A stretch of DNA of 64,000 nt. Source: Roseiarcus sp963816065. GTDB taxonomy: Bacteria; Pseudomonadota; Alphaproteobacteria; Rhizobiales; Beijerinckiaceae. Under the pieces are notes generated by a model, which was not told the origin of the DNA, searched no databases, and saw nothing but the letters and a program-made list of their open reading frames with translations. Below, piece by piece: positions 9,075 through 19,100 of this stretch; the first letter of the stretch is position 1; each line of letters opens with the position of its first letter. Made by a program: the position numbers and the translations under genes. The stretch spans positions 381,508-445,507 of the forward strand of contig CAWFJG010000002.1 of the NCBI GenBank assembly GCA_963816065.1. The letters are read 5' to 3'.

Positions 9075-9878
9075 ATGAGCAAATTTGACCTCACCGGCCG
9101 CAAGGCGCTCGTCACCGGCGGCGCGCGCGGCCTCGGCGCCGGCATGGCCGAGGCGTTGGCCGAGGCGGGCGCCTCGGTGATGATCGGCGACATTCTCGTC
9201 GAGGCCGGCGCGGCGACCGCGAAAGCCATTGCCGGCAAAGGCGCGAAGGCCGCCTTCGTCACGCTGGACGTTACCGACGAGGGAAGCTGGGAAAATGCGG
9301 TTTCGCGAACGATCGACGAGTTGGGCGGCTACGATATTCTCGTCAACAATGCCGGGGTCGAGATCACCTCGCTGGTGGTCGACGTCAAGCCGGCCGATCT
9401 TCGACGGATGTGCGAGGTCAACGTCGTGGGCGTCGGGCTCGGCATGAAGCACGCCTTCCGCGCGATGAAGCCGGGCGGTCCGGCCGGCAGGGGCGGCGCC
9501 ATCGTCAGCGTCTCCTCGGTCGCGGCGACCATCGCCTTCCCCGGAATCGCGGGCTATTCCGCCACCAAGTCGGCCGTCGACCGGATGACCCGCGTCGCCG
9601 CCACGGAAGCGGGCAAGCTTGGCTACGGCGTCCGGGTCAATTGCATCTATCCCGGCCTCGTGCCGACCGACATGGGGATGCAGCTCGCAGCCGACGTCGT
9701 GACCGCCGGCCTCTTCCCGAGCGGCGAGGCCGCCGTCGGCGCGGTGATCGAGCAGACCCCGCTCGGCCGGCTCGGCGAGGTCGCGGACATGGCCGACGCC
9801 GTCGTCTTCCTGTGCTCGGACGCGGCGCGCTTCATCACCGGCGCCGGCCTGCCGGTCGACGGCGGCATGGGGACTTAA
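9075..9878 (+). CDS. Short-chain dehydrogenase/reductase (SDR)
   Basis: 267 residues of the classical SDR family. The cofactor motif TGGARGLGAGMAE (TGxxxGxG) is near residue 14, NNAG is near residue 90, the catalytic serine is in VSVSSVAA, and YSATK supplies the YxxxK pair. The C-terminal GAGLPVDGGMGT is typical. The ATG at 9075 follows GGAGG with suitable spacing; a longer frame begins at 8928 but lacks family similarity. It probably oxidises a secondary alcohol with NAD(H). It shares a regulatory region with tetR and precedes a saccharopine-dehydrogenase-like gene, suggesting a small catabolic operon. Confidence 0.92.
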   Translation: MSKFDLTGRKALVTGGARGLGAGMAEALAEAGASVMIGDILVEAGAATAKAIAGKGAKAAFVTLDVTDEGSWENAVSRTIDELGGYDILVNNAGVEITSLVVDVKPADLRRMCEVNVVGVGLGMKHAFRAMKPGGPAGRGGAIVSVSSVAATIAFPGIAGYSATKSAVDRMTRVAATEAGKLGYGVRVNCIYPGLVPTDMGMQLAADVVTAGLFPSGEAAVGAVIEQTPLGRLGEVADMADAVVFLCSDAARFITGAGLPVDGGMGT

Positions 9879-10012
9879 AGCGGGGCGATGCACGGTAAAA
9901 TTGATTGCGCCAGCGACCCCCTCCGCCTTCCGGCTGTCCCTCTCCCCGGCGTTCTTTCCCCCCGGGCGCCGACGGATTAGAAAACCGAGACCAACAAGGG
10001 AGGACCTGCATC

Positions 10013-11132
10013 ATGGCCAAGAAACCTGTCATCGTTTACGGCGCCTCGGGCTACACCGGCCGCCTCGTCTGCGAATATCTTCGCGAACTGGGATTGCCGT
10101 TCGTCGCCGCCGGCCGCGACAAGGCCCGCGTTCAGGCGGTGCTGGACAAGGTTCCGGGGATCGAAACGGCCGACTATGAGGTGGCCGAAGTCCCCCATGA
10201 GGTCGGCGCCCTGACGGAGTTCTTTCGCGGCTCGAAAATCGTCAGCAACATGGTCGGGCCGTTCAGCAAATACGGGCCCGAGGTCGCCGAAGCCTGCCTC
10301 GCCGCCGGGTGCCACTACACCGACACCACCGGCGAGCAGGACTGGGTTCTCGACGCCAAGACGCGCTTCGGCGCCAAGTTCGCGGAGCGCGGTCTCCTGA
10401 TCGCGCCGGGCGTCGCGCAGATGTACACGACCGGCGAAATCGCCGCCAACATCTGCCTCGAGACGCCCGGGCTCGATACGCTCGATATTCTGGTCTTGTG
10501 GAAAGGCTTTCCGACCTACGCCTCGACCCAGACCATCTTCTCGATCCTGCAGGCGAAATGGTACTATCTCGAGCGCAACGCGTTCGTCGAATGGGCGCAG
10601 AACACCCACTATGAGGTGAACGTGCCAGGGCAGCACGCGCATGCGCTGGTGACGCCGTGGGCGGGCACCTCCCATCCCGTCTGGTTCAAGGACGACCCGC
10701 GCGTCGCCAATTGCAAGGCGCTCGGCGGCGTGTTTGCGCGCGAGGTCATGGAAGGCTTCGTCGCGACGCAGAAGATGTTCGAGGAGCAGATCAAGCCTCT
10801 GCCCCCCGACCAGCAGCAGGCCGCGCTCGCCAATATCGCAGCCTCGATCCAGGCGGGCATGCCGCCGCGCGAAAATCCGCGCGTCAACATCTCGCTCGAC
10901 TTCGGTCTACGCCTCGGGGCCGCTCGGCCGCGCCCATTGCGTCATCCACGGCAATTGCAACTACAAGCAGACCGGCCTCCTGCAGGCCTTCGCCGCGGCC
11001 TCTCTTCTTCAGGCGCCGCCGCGCAAGACCGGGTTCGCTTCGGCCTGCCAGGCTTTCGGGCATCGCGACCTGCTGGGCGTGCTGAAGAGCCACGGCCTCG
11101 TCATGAATCCCGTCCTCACCGTCCACGCCTGA
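10013..11132 (+). CDS. Saccharopine dehydrogenase-like NAD(P)-binding protein, frameshifted
   Basis: About 372 residues. The N-terminus (PVIVYGASGYTGRLVCEYL) is the Rossmann segment of the saccharopine dehydrogenase-like superfamily, followed by NMVGPFSKYGPEVAEACLAAGCHYTDTTGEQ, diagnostic of that group. The long C-terminal half resembles a conserved uncharacterised domain (possibly DUF5938). One extra T near 10913 (GACTTCGG where GACTCGG is expected) breaks the frame between NISLD and VYASGPLG. GGGAGG precedes the ATG. It lies 134 bases after the SDR gene on the same strand and probably acts in the same pathway; the substrate is unknown. Confidence 0.82.
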
Positions 11133-11951
11133 CGCCGGCCAGCGGGAGCGAGCCTGTCTCGCACCCGCGAACTCTCGCTGGGGCCTCCGCCCATGCGGCT
11201 GCTCGACGATCTCGGCAAGGCCGCATCGCCCGACGTCGACGCGTCCTGCTTCAAACGCGATTAACTATTTCGCCGCGACATTTCGCCAAAGCGGTTTCAG
11301 GCTTGCCTTAACGAAGGGAATCTGTCGGCCGGCGGTGTCGCCGATTCCGGCGCTGTTTGTACCTGCTTTCTCTTCCGCGTCCCGATCCGGCGCCGCCGCG
11401 CGCCCCGAGCGGAACCGTCGGTTGACCATTCCCACAGAGTCGCAGCCTTCGCCTGCCCCGCAACGCTTGCAAACCGAAGGGCGTCCGCGCCCGACTCGTC
11501 CGTCGCCGATTCCGTCAGCCTTTGTCCCCCCTTCCTTCGACGCGGTCCTGTAACGGAACGCCAGCCGCTGCGGCAGCGGAAGGTTCCGATAACCCTGAAA
11601 CGGGATCGAGCCCGTCGGCGGTCGATCGCCTCTTGTCATTGCCGGGGGAGCCGCCAGCCGGGGGAAGCGCCCAATTCCTTCCCCTGCTGTCCCCCGCTCG
11701 GTCTCTGGCGCCTCGTCTTGGCGCGGACCGGGAGGACGCCATATTGCCGCGATCACGAGTCCGCCGTTCGGCCACAGAATTCGACTCGCTTTGCCTGCGA
11801 TTTGGAGTCCCCGGCCGGTGTCGCCGATTCGTACCCGCTTTGTTTGCATCCTGATCGCACGAGTTCAAAGCCTCACACGTCCGGCGGGCGCGCCTCGACA
11901 GCGGCGGGGCGTCCGCTATAAAGCGCAGGCAAGCGTTGTTCGGAGTTCCTG
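11133..11951. other. 819-base non-coding gap with a diverged repeat pair
   Basis: No reading frame here shows coding character. Two related segments, about 11320-11370 and 11800-11850, share on the minus strand AAGC.GGTAC, AATCGGCGACACC and GGCCGG in the same order, so the gap probably holds decayed copies of a dispersed element. The promoter of the mla operon should lie at the right end, but I see no convincing hexamers. Confidence 0.4.
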
Positions 11952-13085
11952 GTGGCCGTTGCGCCTACCGTCACCCGCCAGGTCGGCGGCGATGGGCTGA
12001 TCTTGTCCTTGGCCGGCGACTGGACGGTCGCCAACAGCGCGGCGCTCGAAGAACGGGCCGCTTCGCTGGCCGAGCCGGCGCGCCAGGCGGCCGGCGCGAT
12101 CCTCGATCTCTCCGCCGTCAAGCGCATGGACACCGCCGGCGCCTGGGCGATCGACCGGGCGCGCGCCGAGCTGGCCGACGCCGGGGTCACGGCCACCTAT
12201 CGTGGCGCACGGCCGGAATATGCGTTGCTCCTGAAGGATGCGGGTTACCAGCCGATCGAGCCGCCGAAGCCGACCCATACGCCGACGGCGGTTTCGCTGC
12301 TCAGCGCGGTGGGCGAGTCGGTCTACACCGCCGGTTACGATCTGGCCGAGGGCGTCAGCTTCTTCGGCGAACTCGTGGCGATGACGATCCGCCTGTTGCC
12401 TGCGCCGCACCGCTGGCGGTGGACCTCGATGACCTACCAGCTCGAGATGTACTCGCTGCGCAGCGTGCCGATCATCATGCTGATCAACTTTCTGGTCGGC
12501 GCGATCGTCATGCAGCAGGGCATCTTCCAGCTCGCCCAGTTCGGCGCCTCGCCCTACGCCGTCAATCTGGTCGGTGTGCTCGGCTTGCGCGAGCTTGCGG
12601 TGCTGATGACCGCGATCATGGTCGCGGGCCGCACGGGTTCTGCGATCACCGCCGAAATCGGCTCCATGGCGATGCGGGAGGAGATCGACGCCCTCAGGGT
12701 GATGGCGCTCGACCCGCTCGAAGTGCTGATCATGCCGCGGCTGATCGCGCTGGTGATCGCCCTGCCGGTTCTGACCTTCCTCGCCGACCTCGCGGAACTG
12801 GCCGGCGGCCTGATGGTGAGCTGGCTCTACGCCGGCATGACCCCCATCGTGTTCGTCACCCGTCTTCACAACGCCATCGCCACGGAAACCTTCGTCGTCG
12901 GCCTGATCAAGGCGCCGTTCATGGCCGCCACCATTGGGGTCATCGCCTCAGTCGAGGGCATGGACGTGCACGGGTCAGCCGAGTCGCTCGGCCAAAACGT
13001 GACCGCCTCGGTGGTCAAGTCGATCTTCATGGTCATCGTCATGGACGGACTGTTTGCAATGTTCTTTTCCGCGGTGAACTATTGA
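11952..13085 (+). CDS. MlaE-family lipid ABC permease fused to STAS domain
   Basis: 377 residues from a GTG start preceded by GGAG. Residues ~8-95 form a STAS domain (ILDLSAVKRMDTAGAWAID), corresponding to the separate MlaB of enterobacteria. Residues ~125-375 are an MlaE permease with membrane helices and the family stretch ELAVLMTAIMVAGRTGSAI followed by EIGSMAMREEIDALRVM. It forms the membrane core of a phospholipid transporter between the inner and outer membranes. The stop overlaps the ATPase start (TTGA). STAS-MlaE fusions are known in Proteobacteria. Confidence 0.92.
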   Translation: MAVAPTVTRQVGGDGLILSLAGDWTVANSAALEERAASLAEPARQAAGAILDLSAVKRMDTAGAWAIDRARAELADAGVTATYRGARPEYALLLKDAGYQPIEPPKPTHTPTAVSLLSAVGESVYTAGYDLAEGVSFFGELVAMTIRLLPAPHRWRWTSMTYQLEMYSLRSVPIIMLINFLVGAIVMQQGIFQLAQFGASPYAVNLVGVLGLRELAVLMTAIMVAGRTGSAITAEIGSMAMREEIDALRVMALDPLEVLIMPRLIALVIALPVLTFLADLAELAGGLMVSWLYAGMTPIVFVTRLHNAIATETFVVGLIKAPFMAATIGVIASVEGMDVHGSAESLGQNVTASVVKSIFMVIVMDGLFAMFFSAVNY

Positions 13086-13906
13086 GCGAGGCCGAAGACC
13101 CGCCCCCGTCCACGCCCGAAGTCGTCATCCGCGTCCGCGGGCTCGAGGTCGGTTTCGGCGACCGGCTGGTCATGGACGGCCTCGACCTCGACCTCTATCG
13201 CGGCGAGGTGCTCGGCTTCGTCGGCGCGTCCGGCGCCGGCAAGTCCGTGCTGACTCGCACCATTCTCGGGTTGATCCCCAAGCAGGCCGGGACGATCGAA
13301 GTGTTCGGGCAGGACCTCGATCACCTGACGCACCACGAAAGGCTGCTCGTGGGCGAGAGCTGGGGAGTCCTGTTCCAGGAAGGCGCGCTGTTTTCCAGTC
13401 TCACCGTCCGGCAGAACATCGAGATGCCGATGCGCGAGCATCTCAAGTTGTCGCAGGAGATGATGGACGGCCTGGCGGCGCAAAAATTGCGGCTCGTCGG
13501 ACTGCCGCAGGACGCCGCCGACAAGTTTCCTTCCGAGCTTTCGGGCGGGATGACCAAGCGCGTCGCGCTGGCGCGGGCTCTCGCTCTCGATCCGGCGATC
13601 GTGTTCCTCGACGAGCCGACCTCGGGACTCGATCCGATTTCGGCCGGCGATTTCGACGATCTCATCGCCACATTGCAGAAGACCCTCGGACTCACGGTGT
13701 TCATGGTGACGCACGATCTCGACAGCCTGTTCGCCATCTGCAACCGCGTTGCGGTGCTCGGTCACGGCAAGGTGTCGGCAGTCGGAAAAATCGAAGAACT
13801 CTTGCAATCCAACGATCCATGGATCAAAGCCTATTTCCACGGCAAAAGGGGCGTGGTGCGGGCCGGGGCGAGGGCTGCGCCGTCTCCCGCGCCTCACCCT
13901 GCGTAA
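13082..13906 (+). CDS. MlaF-family lipid ABC transporter ATPase
   Basis: 274 residues from TTG 13082, which overlaps the permease stop; no better in-frame start exists. Walker A is GASGAGKS at about residues 48-55, the signature is ELSGGMTKRVALARAL, Walker B is IVFLDEPTSGLDP, and the switch histidine is in VTHD. MTKR after the signature is typical of MlaF/Ttg2A ATPases. It energises the MlaE permease. The final ~20 residues are alanine/proline rich and dispensable-looking. Confidence 0.92.
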   Translation: MSEAEDPPPSTPEVVIRVRGLEVGFGDRLVMDGLDLDLYRGEVLGFVGASGAGKSVLTRTILGLIPKQAGTIEVFGQDLDHLTHHERLLVGESWGVLFQEGALFSSLTVRQNIEMPMREHLKLSQEMMDGLAAQKLRLVGLPQDAADKFPSELSGGMTKRVALARALALDPAIVFLDEPTSGLDPISAGDFDDLIATLQKTLGLTVFMVTHDLDSLFAICNRVAVLGHGKVSAVGKIEELLQSNDPWIKAYFHGKRGVVRAGARAAPSPAPHPA

Positions 13907-13921
13907 GGCGCGAGATCAGAG

Positions 13922-15217
13922 ATGGAGACCCGAGCCAACTTCGTCCTGATCGGCGCCTTCACGCTCGCGGCTGTCCTTGGCGCGTTCGCCTTCATCATGT
14001 GGATCGCCGGCTACGGCGCGAGCGGTGCGCACCGGCATTACGAGGTCATCTTCAACGGCTCGGTCTCCGGTCTGTCGGTTGGCTCCAACGTGCTGTTCAA
14101 CGGCCTCAAGGTCGGCGAGGTCACCAATCTCCGGTTCGTGAAGGACAACCCCAGCCAGGTGATCGCCGATATCGACGTCACCAATGAGAGCGCGCCGATC
14201 AACGCCAACACCAAGGCGCAGCTCGAGACGCAGGGGCTCACGGGCACGGGCGTGGTCGCGCTGAAAGGCGGCGAAGTGAAGGGCGCGGCGGACCTCACCG
14301 GCAATCCGCCAATCATCCCGTCGTTGCCGACCGCGACGCTCGCCGACCTGCAGACCAAGGCCGGCTACGTGCTCGATCTCGCCAACAAGCTCCTGGTCGA
14401 CAACGCCGCGGGTATCCATGAGACGGTCGACAACGTGCAGCAGTTCTCGATGGCGCTCGCCCATAACGCCGGCCGGGTCGACGAGGCGCTGGCCAGCATC
14501 GCCGACCTCGGCAAGACCATCGGGCCGCTCGCCAGCAAGGCGCAGACCTTGGCCGAGGACGCGGATACGCTGATCAAGTCGATCGACAGCGCAAAAGTGA
14601 ACGAGGTCATCGGCAACGCCCAGACCTTCTCAAAGGCGCTCGCCAACAGTTCGGCCAACACCGAGGCGGTGCTGCGGGACGGCGCGGACTTCATCAAGAA
14701 GCTCAACCAGTCGTCGGCCAAGCTCAACTCGGCGATCACCGACATCGACGCCATCGCCAAGGCGGTCGATCCCGACAAGGTGGCCGAGATCGTCAATTCC
14801 GCGACCGAAGTCGCCAACACGGTGCGGCAAAACCGCGTCAACATCGACGCGACGCTGAAGAACGCGGCCGAGATTTCGGCCAAGCTCAACGAATCGGCGG
14901 ACAAGCTCGACGGACTGATCACGAGCGCGCAGACCTTCCTCGGCTCGCCGGGAACCAAGAGCGCGCTCGGGAGTATTGGCGACGCCGCGCAGTCCGTCAG
15001 GAAGCTCGCCGACGATCTCGATGTCCGGATCAAGGAGATCTCGGTCGGGCTAACGCGTTTCAGCGGCTCGGGCTTGAGGCAGTACGAGGCGCTCGCCGTT
15101 CAGGGGCAACGGGTGCTCGACGACATCGACCGGCTGGCGCGCTCGTTCGAACGCAATCCCAGTCAGCTCATCTTCGGCGCAAAGCCTTCGCTGCCGGAAT
15201 ATCGGAACCCGGAGTGA
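13922..15217 (+). CDS. MCE/MlaD-family lipid-binding protein
   Basis: 431 residues with an N-terminal membrane anchor (about residues 8-30) and an MCE domain around residues 38-115 (YEVIFNGSVSGLSVGSNVLFNGLKVGEV). A long alanine-rich helical region follows with repeated segments spaced by about 50 residues, probably forming a periplasmic coiled-coil tunnel. It is longer than E. coli MlaD (about 180 residues) and resembles the longer MCE proteins of other Proteobacteria. It is the third gene of the operon and carries lipid between the permease and the outer membrane. Confidence 0.9.
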   Translation: METRANFVLIGAFTLAAVLGAFAFIMWIAGYGASGAHRHYEVIFNGSVSGLSVGSNVLFNGLKVGEVTNLRFVKDNPSQVIADIDVTNESAPINANTKAQLETQGLTGTGVVALKGGEVKGAADLTGNPPIIPSLPTATLADLQTKAGYVLDLANKLLVDNAAGIHETVDNVQQFSMALAHNAGRVDEALASIADLGKTIGPLASKAQTLAEDADTLIKSIDSAKVNEVIGNAQTFSKALANSSANTEAVLRDGADFIKKLNQSSAKLNSAITDIDAIAKAVDPDKVAEIVNSATEVANTVRQNRVNIDATLKNAAEISAKLNESADKLDGLITSAQTFLGSPGTKSALGSIGDAAQSVRKLADDLDVRIKEISVGLTRFSGSGLRQYEALAVQGQRVLDDIDRLARSFERNPSQLIFGAKPSLPEYRNPE

Positions 15218-15219
15218 CG

Positions 15220-15801
15220 ATGGCGGCGGGGGCGGGGTTCCGGATTTCGGGCCGGGTCGGAGGAGTGGCGTTGGCGCTGGCGCTCGCCGCGTGCTCGGGG
15301 GCGCCGCTGACGGTGTACGACCTCACCGCCGCGCAGCCGCCGGCGGCGCGTCCGCTGCATGCGCAATTCCGCGTCGCCGCGCCCGTCGCGACGCTCGATC
15401 TGGACAGCGACCGCATCCTCGTGCGCGACGGCATGACGCTGGCGCTCCTGCCGGGCGGCCGCTGGCCGCAGCAACTGACGTCGTTGTTTCGCGCCCGGCT
15501 GATCGAGACGTTCCAGAACGCCGGCCTCGCCCGCTCGATCGATGGCGGCGCCGCGACCGCCGAGTACGAGCTCGCGCTCGACATCCGCTCGTTCGAGCTC
15601 GATGCGACGACGTCCGAGGCCCATGTCGAGGTCGCCGCCAAGATCGTGTCGCTGTCGAGCGGCCGGATCGTCGACGTCGCCATGATATCGGCCCGGCAGC
15701 CGGCGCCCTCGAGCAACGCCGCTGCGGTCGTCGCCGCGCTCGACCAGGCGTCCGCCGACGTCATGAGCCAGATCGTGCGGTTCGTCGCCCGGCGATTGTA
15801 A
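15220..15801 (+). CDS. ABC-type transport auxiliary lipoprotein
   Basis: 193 residues with a lipoprotein signal (ALALALAACSG, lipobox LAAC) directing anchoring to a membrane. The rest matches the ABC-type auxiliary lipoprotein family (PqiC-like): LTVYDLTAAQPP at the start and LPGGRWPQQLTSLFRARLIETFQ in the middle. It probably completes the lipid transporter at the outer membrane. ATG 15220 is used; a GTG at 15214 overlapping the MCE stop is also possible. It is the last gene of the mla-like operon. Confidence 0.87.
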   Translation: MAAGAGFRISGRVGGVALALALAACSGAPLTVYDLTAAQPPAARPLHAQFRVAAPVATLDLDSDRILVRDGMTLALLPGGRWPQQLTSLFRARLIETFQNAGLARSIDGGAATAEYELALDIRSFELDATTSEAHVEVAAKIVSLSSGRIVDVAMISARQPAPSSNAAAVVAALDQASADVMSQIVRFVARRL

Positions 15802-15856
15802 GCAGACGCCGGGCGGCGAGCGCGGCGACGCGGTCAACGACCCTCGACAACCCCGT

Positions 15857-18706
15857 CTACAGCGGCGCCCCGCGACGGCGGCGGCTTCGCGGCGCCCTGT
15901 CGGGCGCGTGACGCCCTTCCCGATCGAAAACCGCGACTTCGGCGGCAGGGACAGCGGCCGCCGCCGGTTGCGCGCCAAACAGCGCCGCGAGCTTCTGGCC
16001 GATCGGCGAACCGAGCCCGGTGCACGGGTCGGGGCCGACTTTGGCGCGATAGAAGCCGTTGTCGCCGGTGACGATGTCGGTAAAGCAGGTCTGGTTAAGC
16101 CACAGCCGCGGCGTGATCAGCGTCTGCGGCGTCGCCAGGCCGAGCTTGCGGCCGAAGGCGGCGAACAGCCCGGCGTAGAGCGGCGCCACCGCGCTGGTCC
16201 CGCCGAAGGCGAGGGACTGGCCATGGACCACGATGGCGTAGCCGAAGTCGACATCGGCGTTGGCGGCGACGTCGGGGACCATTCGGCCCGGGCCGTGCGG
16301 CGCTCCCGCCTGCCAGGGGGGCATCGGCGCGAAGAGGGTCGAAAATCCGCCGCCGGTGCCCGAGCCGCTGGGGTTGCCCGGATCGTTGTTCCAGACCGTT
16401 TCCTCGCCCCCGCCGCGTGGCTTCGACGTGCCGCCGCAACCCACGATGAACGGCGATGACGAGGGCAGGTCGACGTTGGCCGGCGTCGGGCCGCCGTCGC
16501 TCGAATCGTTGTCGCCGGACGCGGCAAAGACGGTCATGCCGGCGCGCGCGGCGGCCTTGGCGGCGGCGTTGAGCTGGCCGGCAAGGTCCACGCCCGCCGC
16601 CCGTCCGGCGGCCTTCCAGTTCGCTTCGTCGGTTCCCCAGGAGATGGAGCAGACGTCGCACCCGTCCGCCGCCGCCGCAGCGATCGCCGTCGCCATCGAT
16701 CCCCAGTTGCTCGCATCGGCCCAGTAGACGCGGATCGTCGCCGGCTTTCCGGTCGCGACGCTATAGGCCGCCGCGGCGACCTGAATGTCGAGGGCGACCT
16801 CGCCGTCGGGGTTGGCGAACGGATCGCCGCCCGGGTTCGGCGAATTTCCGCCGGCGCCGAGCGACACGTCCACGACCGTCGGCGCGGGAAGATTGACCTT
16901 GCTGAAATAGGCGTCGATGTCGGACTGGACCCACCCGCCGCCGAACTCGAGGACGGCGATCACGCCGCCGCCCGCGAGGCCGGCGGGCCAGGAATAGGCG
17001 GCGCAGAGTTCCGGCACTTCCCAGGCTCGCGAGCCGGCTGCGGCCGGCCGTATCGCGCCGCCAGGCCTCCTCACTTTGAAATAGGGATGGATCGGCCTTC
17101 CGACCGATCGCAGGACCGCAGCCATCCGGAAAAGCCGCGCCGCCACGGCGTGAGTCGCTCGGTCGTAGAGCGTTGCGAGGTCGGCCTTCAGCGCGGTGCG
17201 CGAATCGCCGTCGAGATAGATCATGTGTCCGGACGGGTAGCAGCGGAACGTCAGGTTCGCGCGCGCAGACGCGTTCTCAAGCGGCATCGCGTCCAGCGTC
17301 AGCTTCGTCTGATAAAACGGCGTGACGGCGTCGAAGCGCCCGTTCGCCGACAGGACGAGGAGGTACGGGTTGGCGGCCATGGTCGCCGCCAGGTCGCCGG
17401 CCGTATAGAGCGTCGGATTGCCCTGGGCGTCGGGGTTCTGGACAACGCCGGCCGGATCGGTGTGGCGGAAATCCCAGAACTGGAACGCCTGGTCGTTGAG
17501 GTCGACGAAATTCGACGTCGAAGTAAACAGCAGTTCGGTGTTGAGGTAGGTGTTCCACATCGCGGTGTAGACGCCGCCGACCGCCGCCATCGTCGGGTCG
17601 TTCATGCCGCCGTCGGGCGATACGACCGCCGAGATTCCCGTGTCGACGCCAGTCACCCGGCCGTCGTAGGCGCCGAGCGCGAGCCCCTGGTCCTGCATCA
17701 GGGTCGTCAGGAACAGGGAATGGCCGAGCCGGTCCGACGCCTCGACGTTGAGCTGCCAGGCGATCAGGACATTCGCCGGAACGCCGAGATATTGGGACAG
17801 CGTCTGCACGGTCGCCGGATCCTGGTCGGGATAGGCGGCGAGCGCTTTCGCGTAAGGTCCCGAGGCGAACGCGGTCACCGTGTCCATGAACGCCGGCAGG
17901 CTCGACGGCGGAGGGTTGAGGCCGGTCTTTTGATGATACCAGGCGTCCGCGGCGTAGGTCGGCATGAGGCCCGCGGCGTTGGTGAAATTCGCCGGATAGT
18001 CGAGCACGCTCGATTGCAGCGTCAGGCCGTTGAGGTCGATCCCGTCCTCGTGCAGCATCCAGGCGAGCACGCAGGTGCGCGCCGTGCCATAGGATTCGCC
18101 GTACAGGAACTTGGGCGAATTCCAGCGGCCGTTGGCGGTCAGATAGCGCTTGATGACCTGCTTGATCGAGCGGGCGTCCTGGTCGACCCCCCAGAAATCC
18201 CGGTTCTTGAACGGCGCGACCGCCGAGGAATAACCGGTTCCGACCGGATTGATATAGACGAGGTCGCTGCGGTCGATCAGGCTGTCGGGATTGTCCTCCA
18301 TCGTATAGGGCGGCGGCGGGGTGAAGCTCGGCATGCTGGTCTTGATGCGGCGCGGCGCGTACGAGCCGAGCAGCAAGAACACCGAGGACGAGCCCGGCCC
18401 GCCGTTATAGAAGAACGTCACCGGCCGCGTATCGGCTTCGGCGCCGTCTCTGGTGAAGGCGACGTAGAAGACCTTGGCCGACGGCTTCGAGCTGACGGGG
18501 TCGACCGCGACCAGATGGCCAGCGGTTGCGGTATAGGCGATCGAGACGCCCCCGACCGTGGCGACGTGATGCGTGATCGCCGCCGCCTCGGCGACGTCGG
18601 TGATCGAATCGTCCGGCCCCGAGCCGTAGGCGGTCGTATCCATATAAGGCTGGGCGTCCGCCCGGCCGCGGAGCGGATCTGCGCCCTGCTGTACGCTTTG
18701 GCTCAT
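15857..18706 (-). CDS. S10 serine carboxypeptidase-S53 sedolisin fusion protein
   Basis: 949 residues from ATG 18706, preceded by GGAGGAAAG. The N-terminal half is a serine carboxypeptidase of family S10: NGGPGSSS, catalytic Ser in GESYGT (~residue 190), Asp in ANGRFDAVTPF and His in YPSGHM. The C-terminal half is a sedolisin (S53): Glu/Asp in EVALDIQ, oxyanion Asp in AASGDND, catalytic Ser in FGGTSAVAPL (~838), and a terminal calcium-site region (TDIVTGDNG...GPDPCTGLGSP). Both catalytic sets look intact. There is no signal peptide and no S53 propeptide, although both families are normally exported. It is monocistronic. Confidence 0.88.
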   Translation of the reverse strand: MSQSVQQGADPLRGRADAQPYMDTTAYGSGPDDSITDVAEAAAITHHVATVGGVSIAYTATAGHLVAVDPVSSKPSAKVFYVAFTRDGAEADTRPVTFFYNGGPGSSSVFLLLGSYAPRRIKTSMPSFTPPPPYTMEDNPDSLIDRSDLVYINPVGTGYSSAVAPFKNRDFWGVDQDARSIKQVIKRYLTANGRWNSPKFLYGESYGTARTCVLAWMLHEDGIDLNGLTLQSSVLDYPANFTNAAGLMPTYAADAWYHQKTGLNPPPSSLPAFMDTVTAFASGPYAKALAAYPDQDPATVQTLSQYLGVPANVLIAWQLNVEASDRLGHSLFLTTLMQDQGLALGAYDGRVTGVDTGISAVVSPDGGMNDPTMAAVGGVYTAMWNTYLNTELLFTSTSNFVDLNDQAFQFWDFRHTDPAGVVQNPDAQGNPTLYTAGDLAATMAANPYLLVLSANGRFDAVTPFYQTKLTLDAMPLENASARANLTFRCYPSGHMIYLDGDSRTALKADLATLYDRATHAVAARLFRMAAVLRSVGRPIHPYFKVRRPGGAIRPAAAGSRAWEVPELCAAYSWPAGLAGGGVIAVLEFGGGWVQSDIDAYFSKVNLPAPTVVDVSLGAGGNSPNPGGDPFANPDGEVALDIQVAAAAYSVATGKPATIRVYWADASNWGSMATAIAAAAADGCDVCSISWGTDEANWKAAGRAAGVDLAGQLNAAAKAAARAGMTVFAASGDNDSSDGGPTPANVDLPSSSPFIVGCGGTSKPRGGGEETVWNNDPGNPSGSGTGGGFSTLFAPMPPWQAGAPHGPGRMVPDVAANADVDFGYAIVVHGQSLAFGGTSAVAPLYAGLFAAFGRKLGLATPQTLITPRLWLNQTCFTDIVTGDNGFYRAKVGPDPCTGLGSPIGQKLAALFGAQPAAAAVPAAEVAVFDREGRHAPDRAPRSRRRRGAPL

Positions 18707-19100
18707 CGGCTTTCCTCCTGACGGCGTCTTCGCCGAGGCCGATAATCGTCGCCCTCGCCCTCCGCGACTATTTTCTGGCGGGAGCCGCCAGCCGTTTGCG
18801 CGGCTCGGGCTATGACGATCGCCGGCTTCGCCCGACCGAATCATACGCGCTTCGTCGCATTTGCCCCAATACGAATCGAGCCATGGCGGTTCCTGGCTCG
18901 TCGCCTGCTGAAGCCGCCGCCCGCTCGCGAGCCGGGCGCCGCCCCCTCGGGGCCTGCGCCGTGTCGGGGCGCCTGAAATTGGGACCAACCCCCGCGGGGC
19001 GCAGGGGAGGCTTGGACCGGGGCCGGGAAACGTATAGTTTTCCGGTCGGAACCGGCGGCGGGCGGGGTCTTCGGTTCTGGTTTTCTTCGAGGCGCCCAAT
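18707..19100. other. Divergent intergenic region, 394 bases
   Basis: The gap separates the starts of the double peptidase and the oxygenase-like gene and must hold both promoters. The peptidase frame stays open upstream to 19099, but that extension is arginine/proline rich with no ribosome-binding site, so I leave it out. No clear promoter hexamers or operators are visible. Confidence 0.4.

Noticed and set aside
18707..19099. N-terminal extension of the double peptidase to 19099
   Set aside because: No ribosome-binding site, arginine/proline-rich composition and no family similarity; GGAGGAAAG marks the start at 18706.
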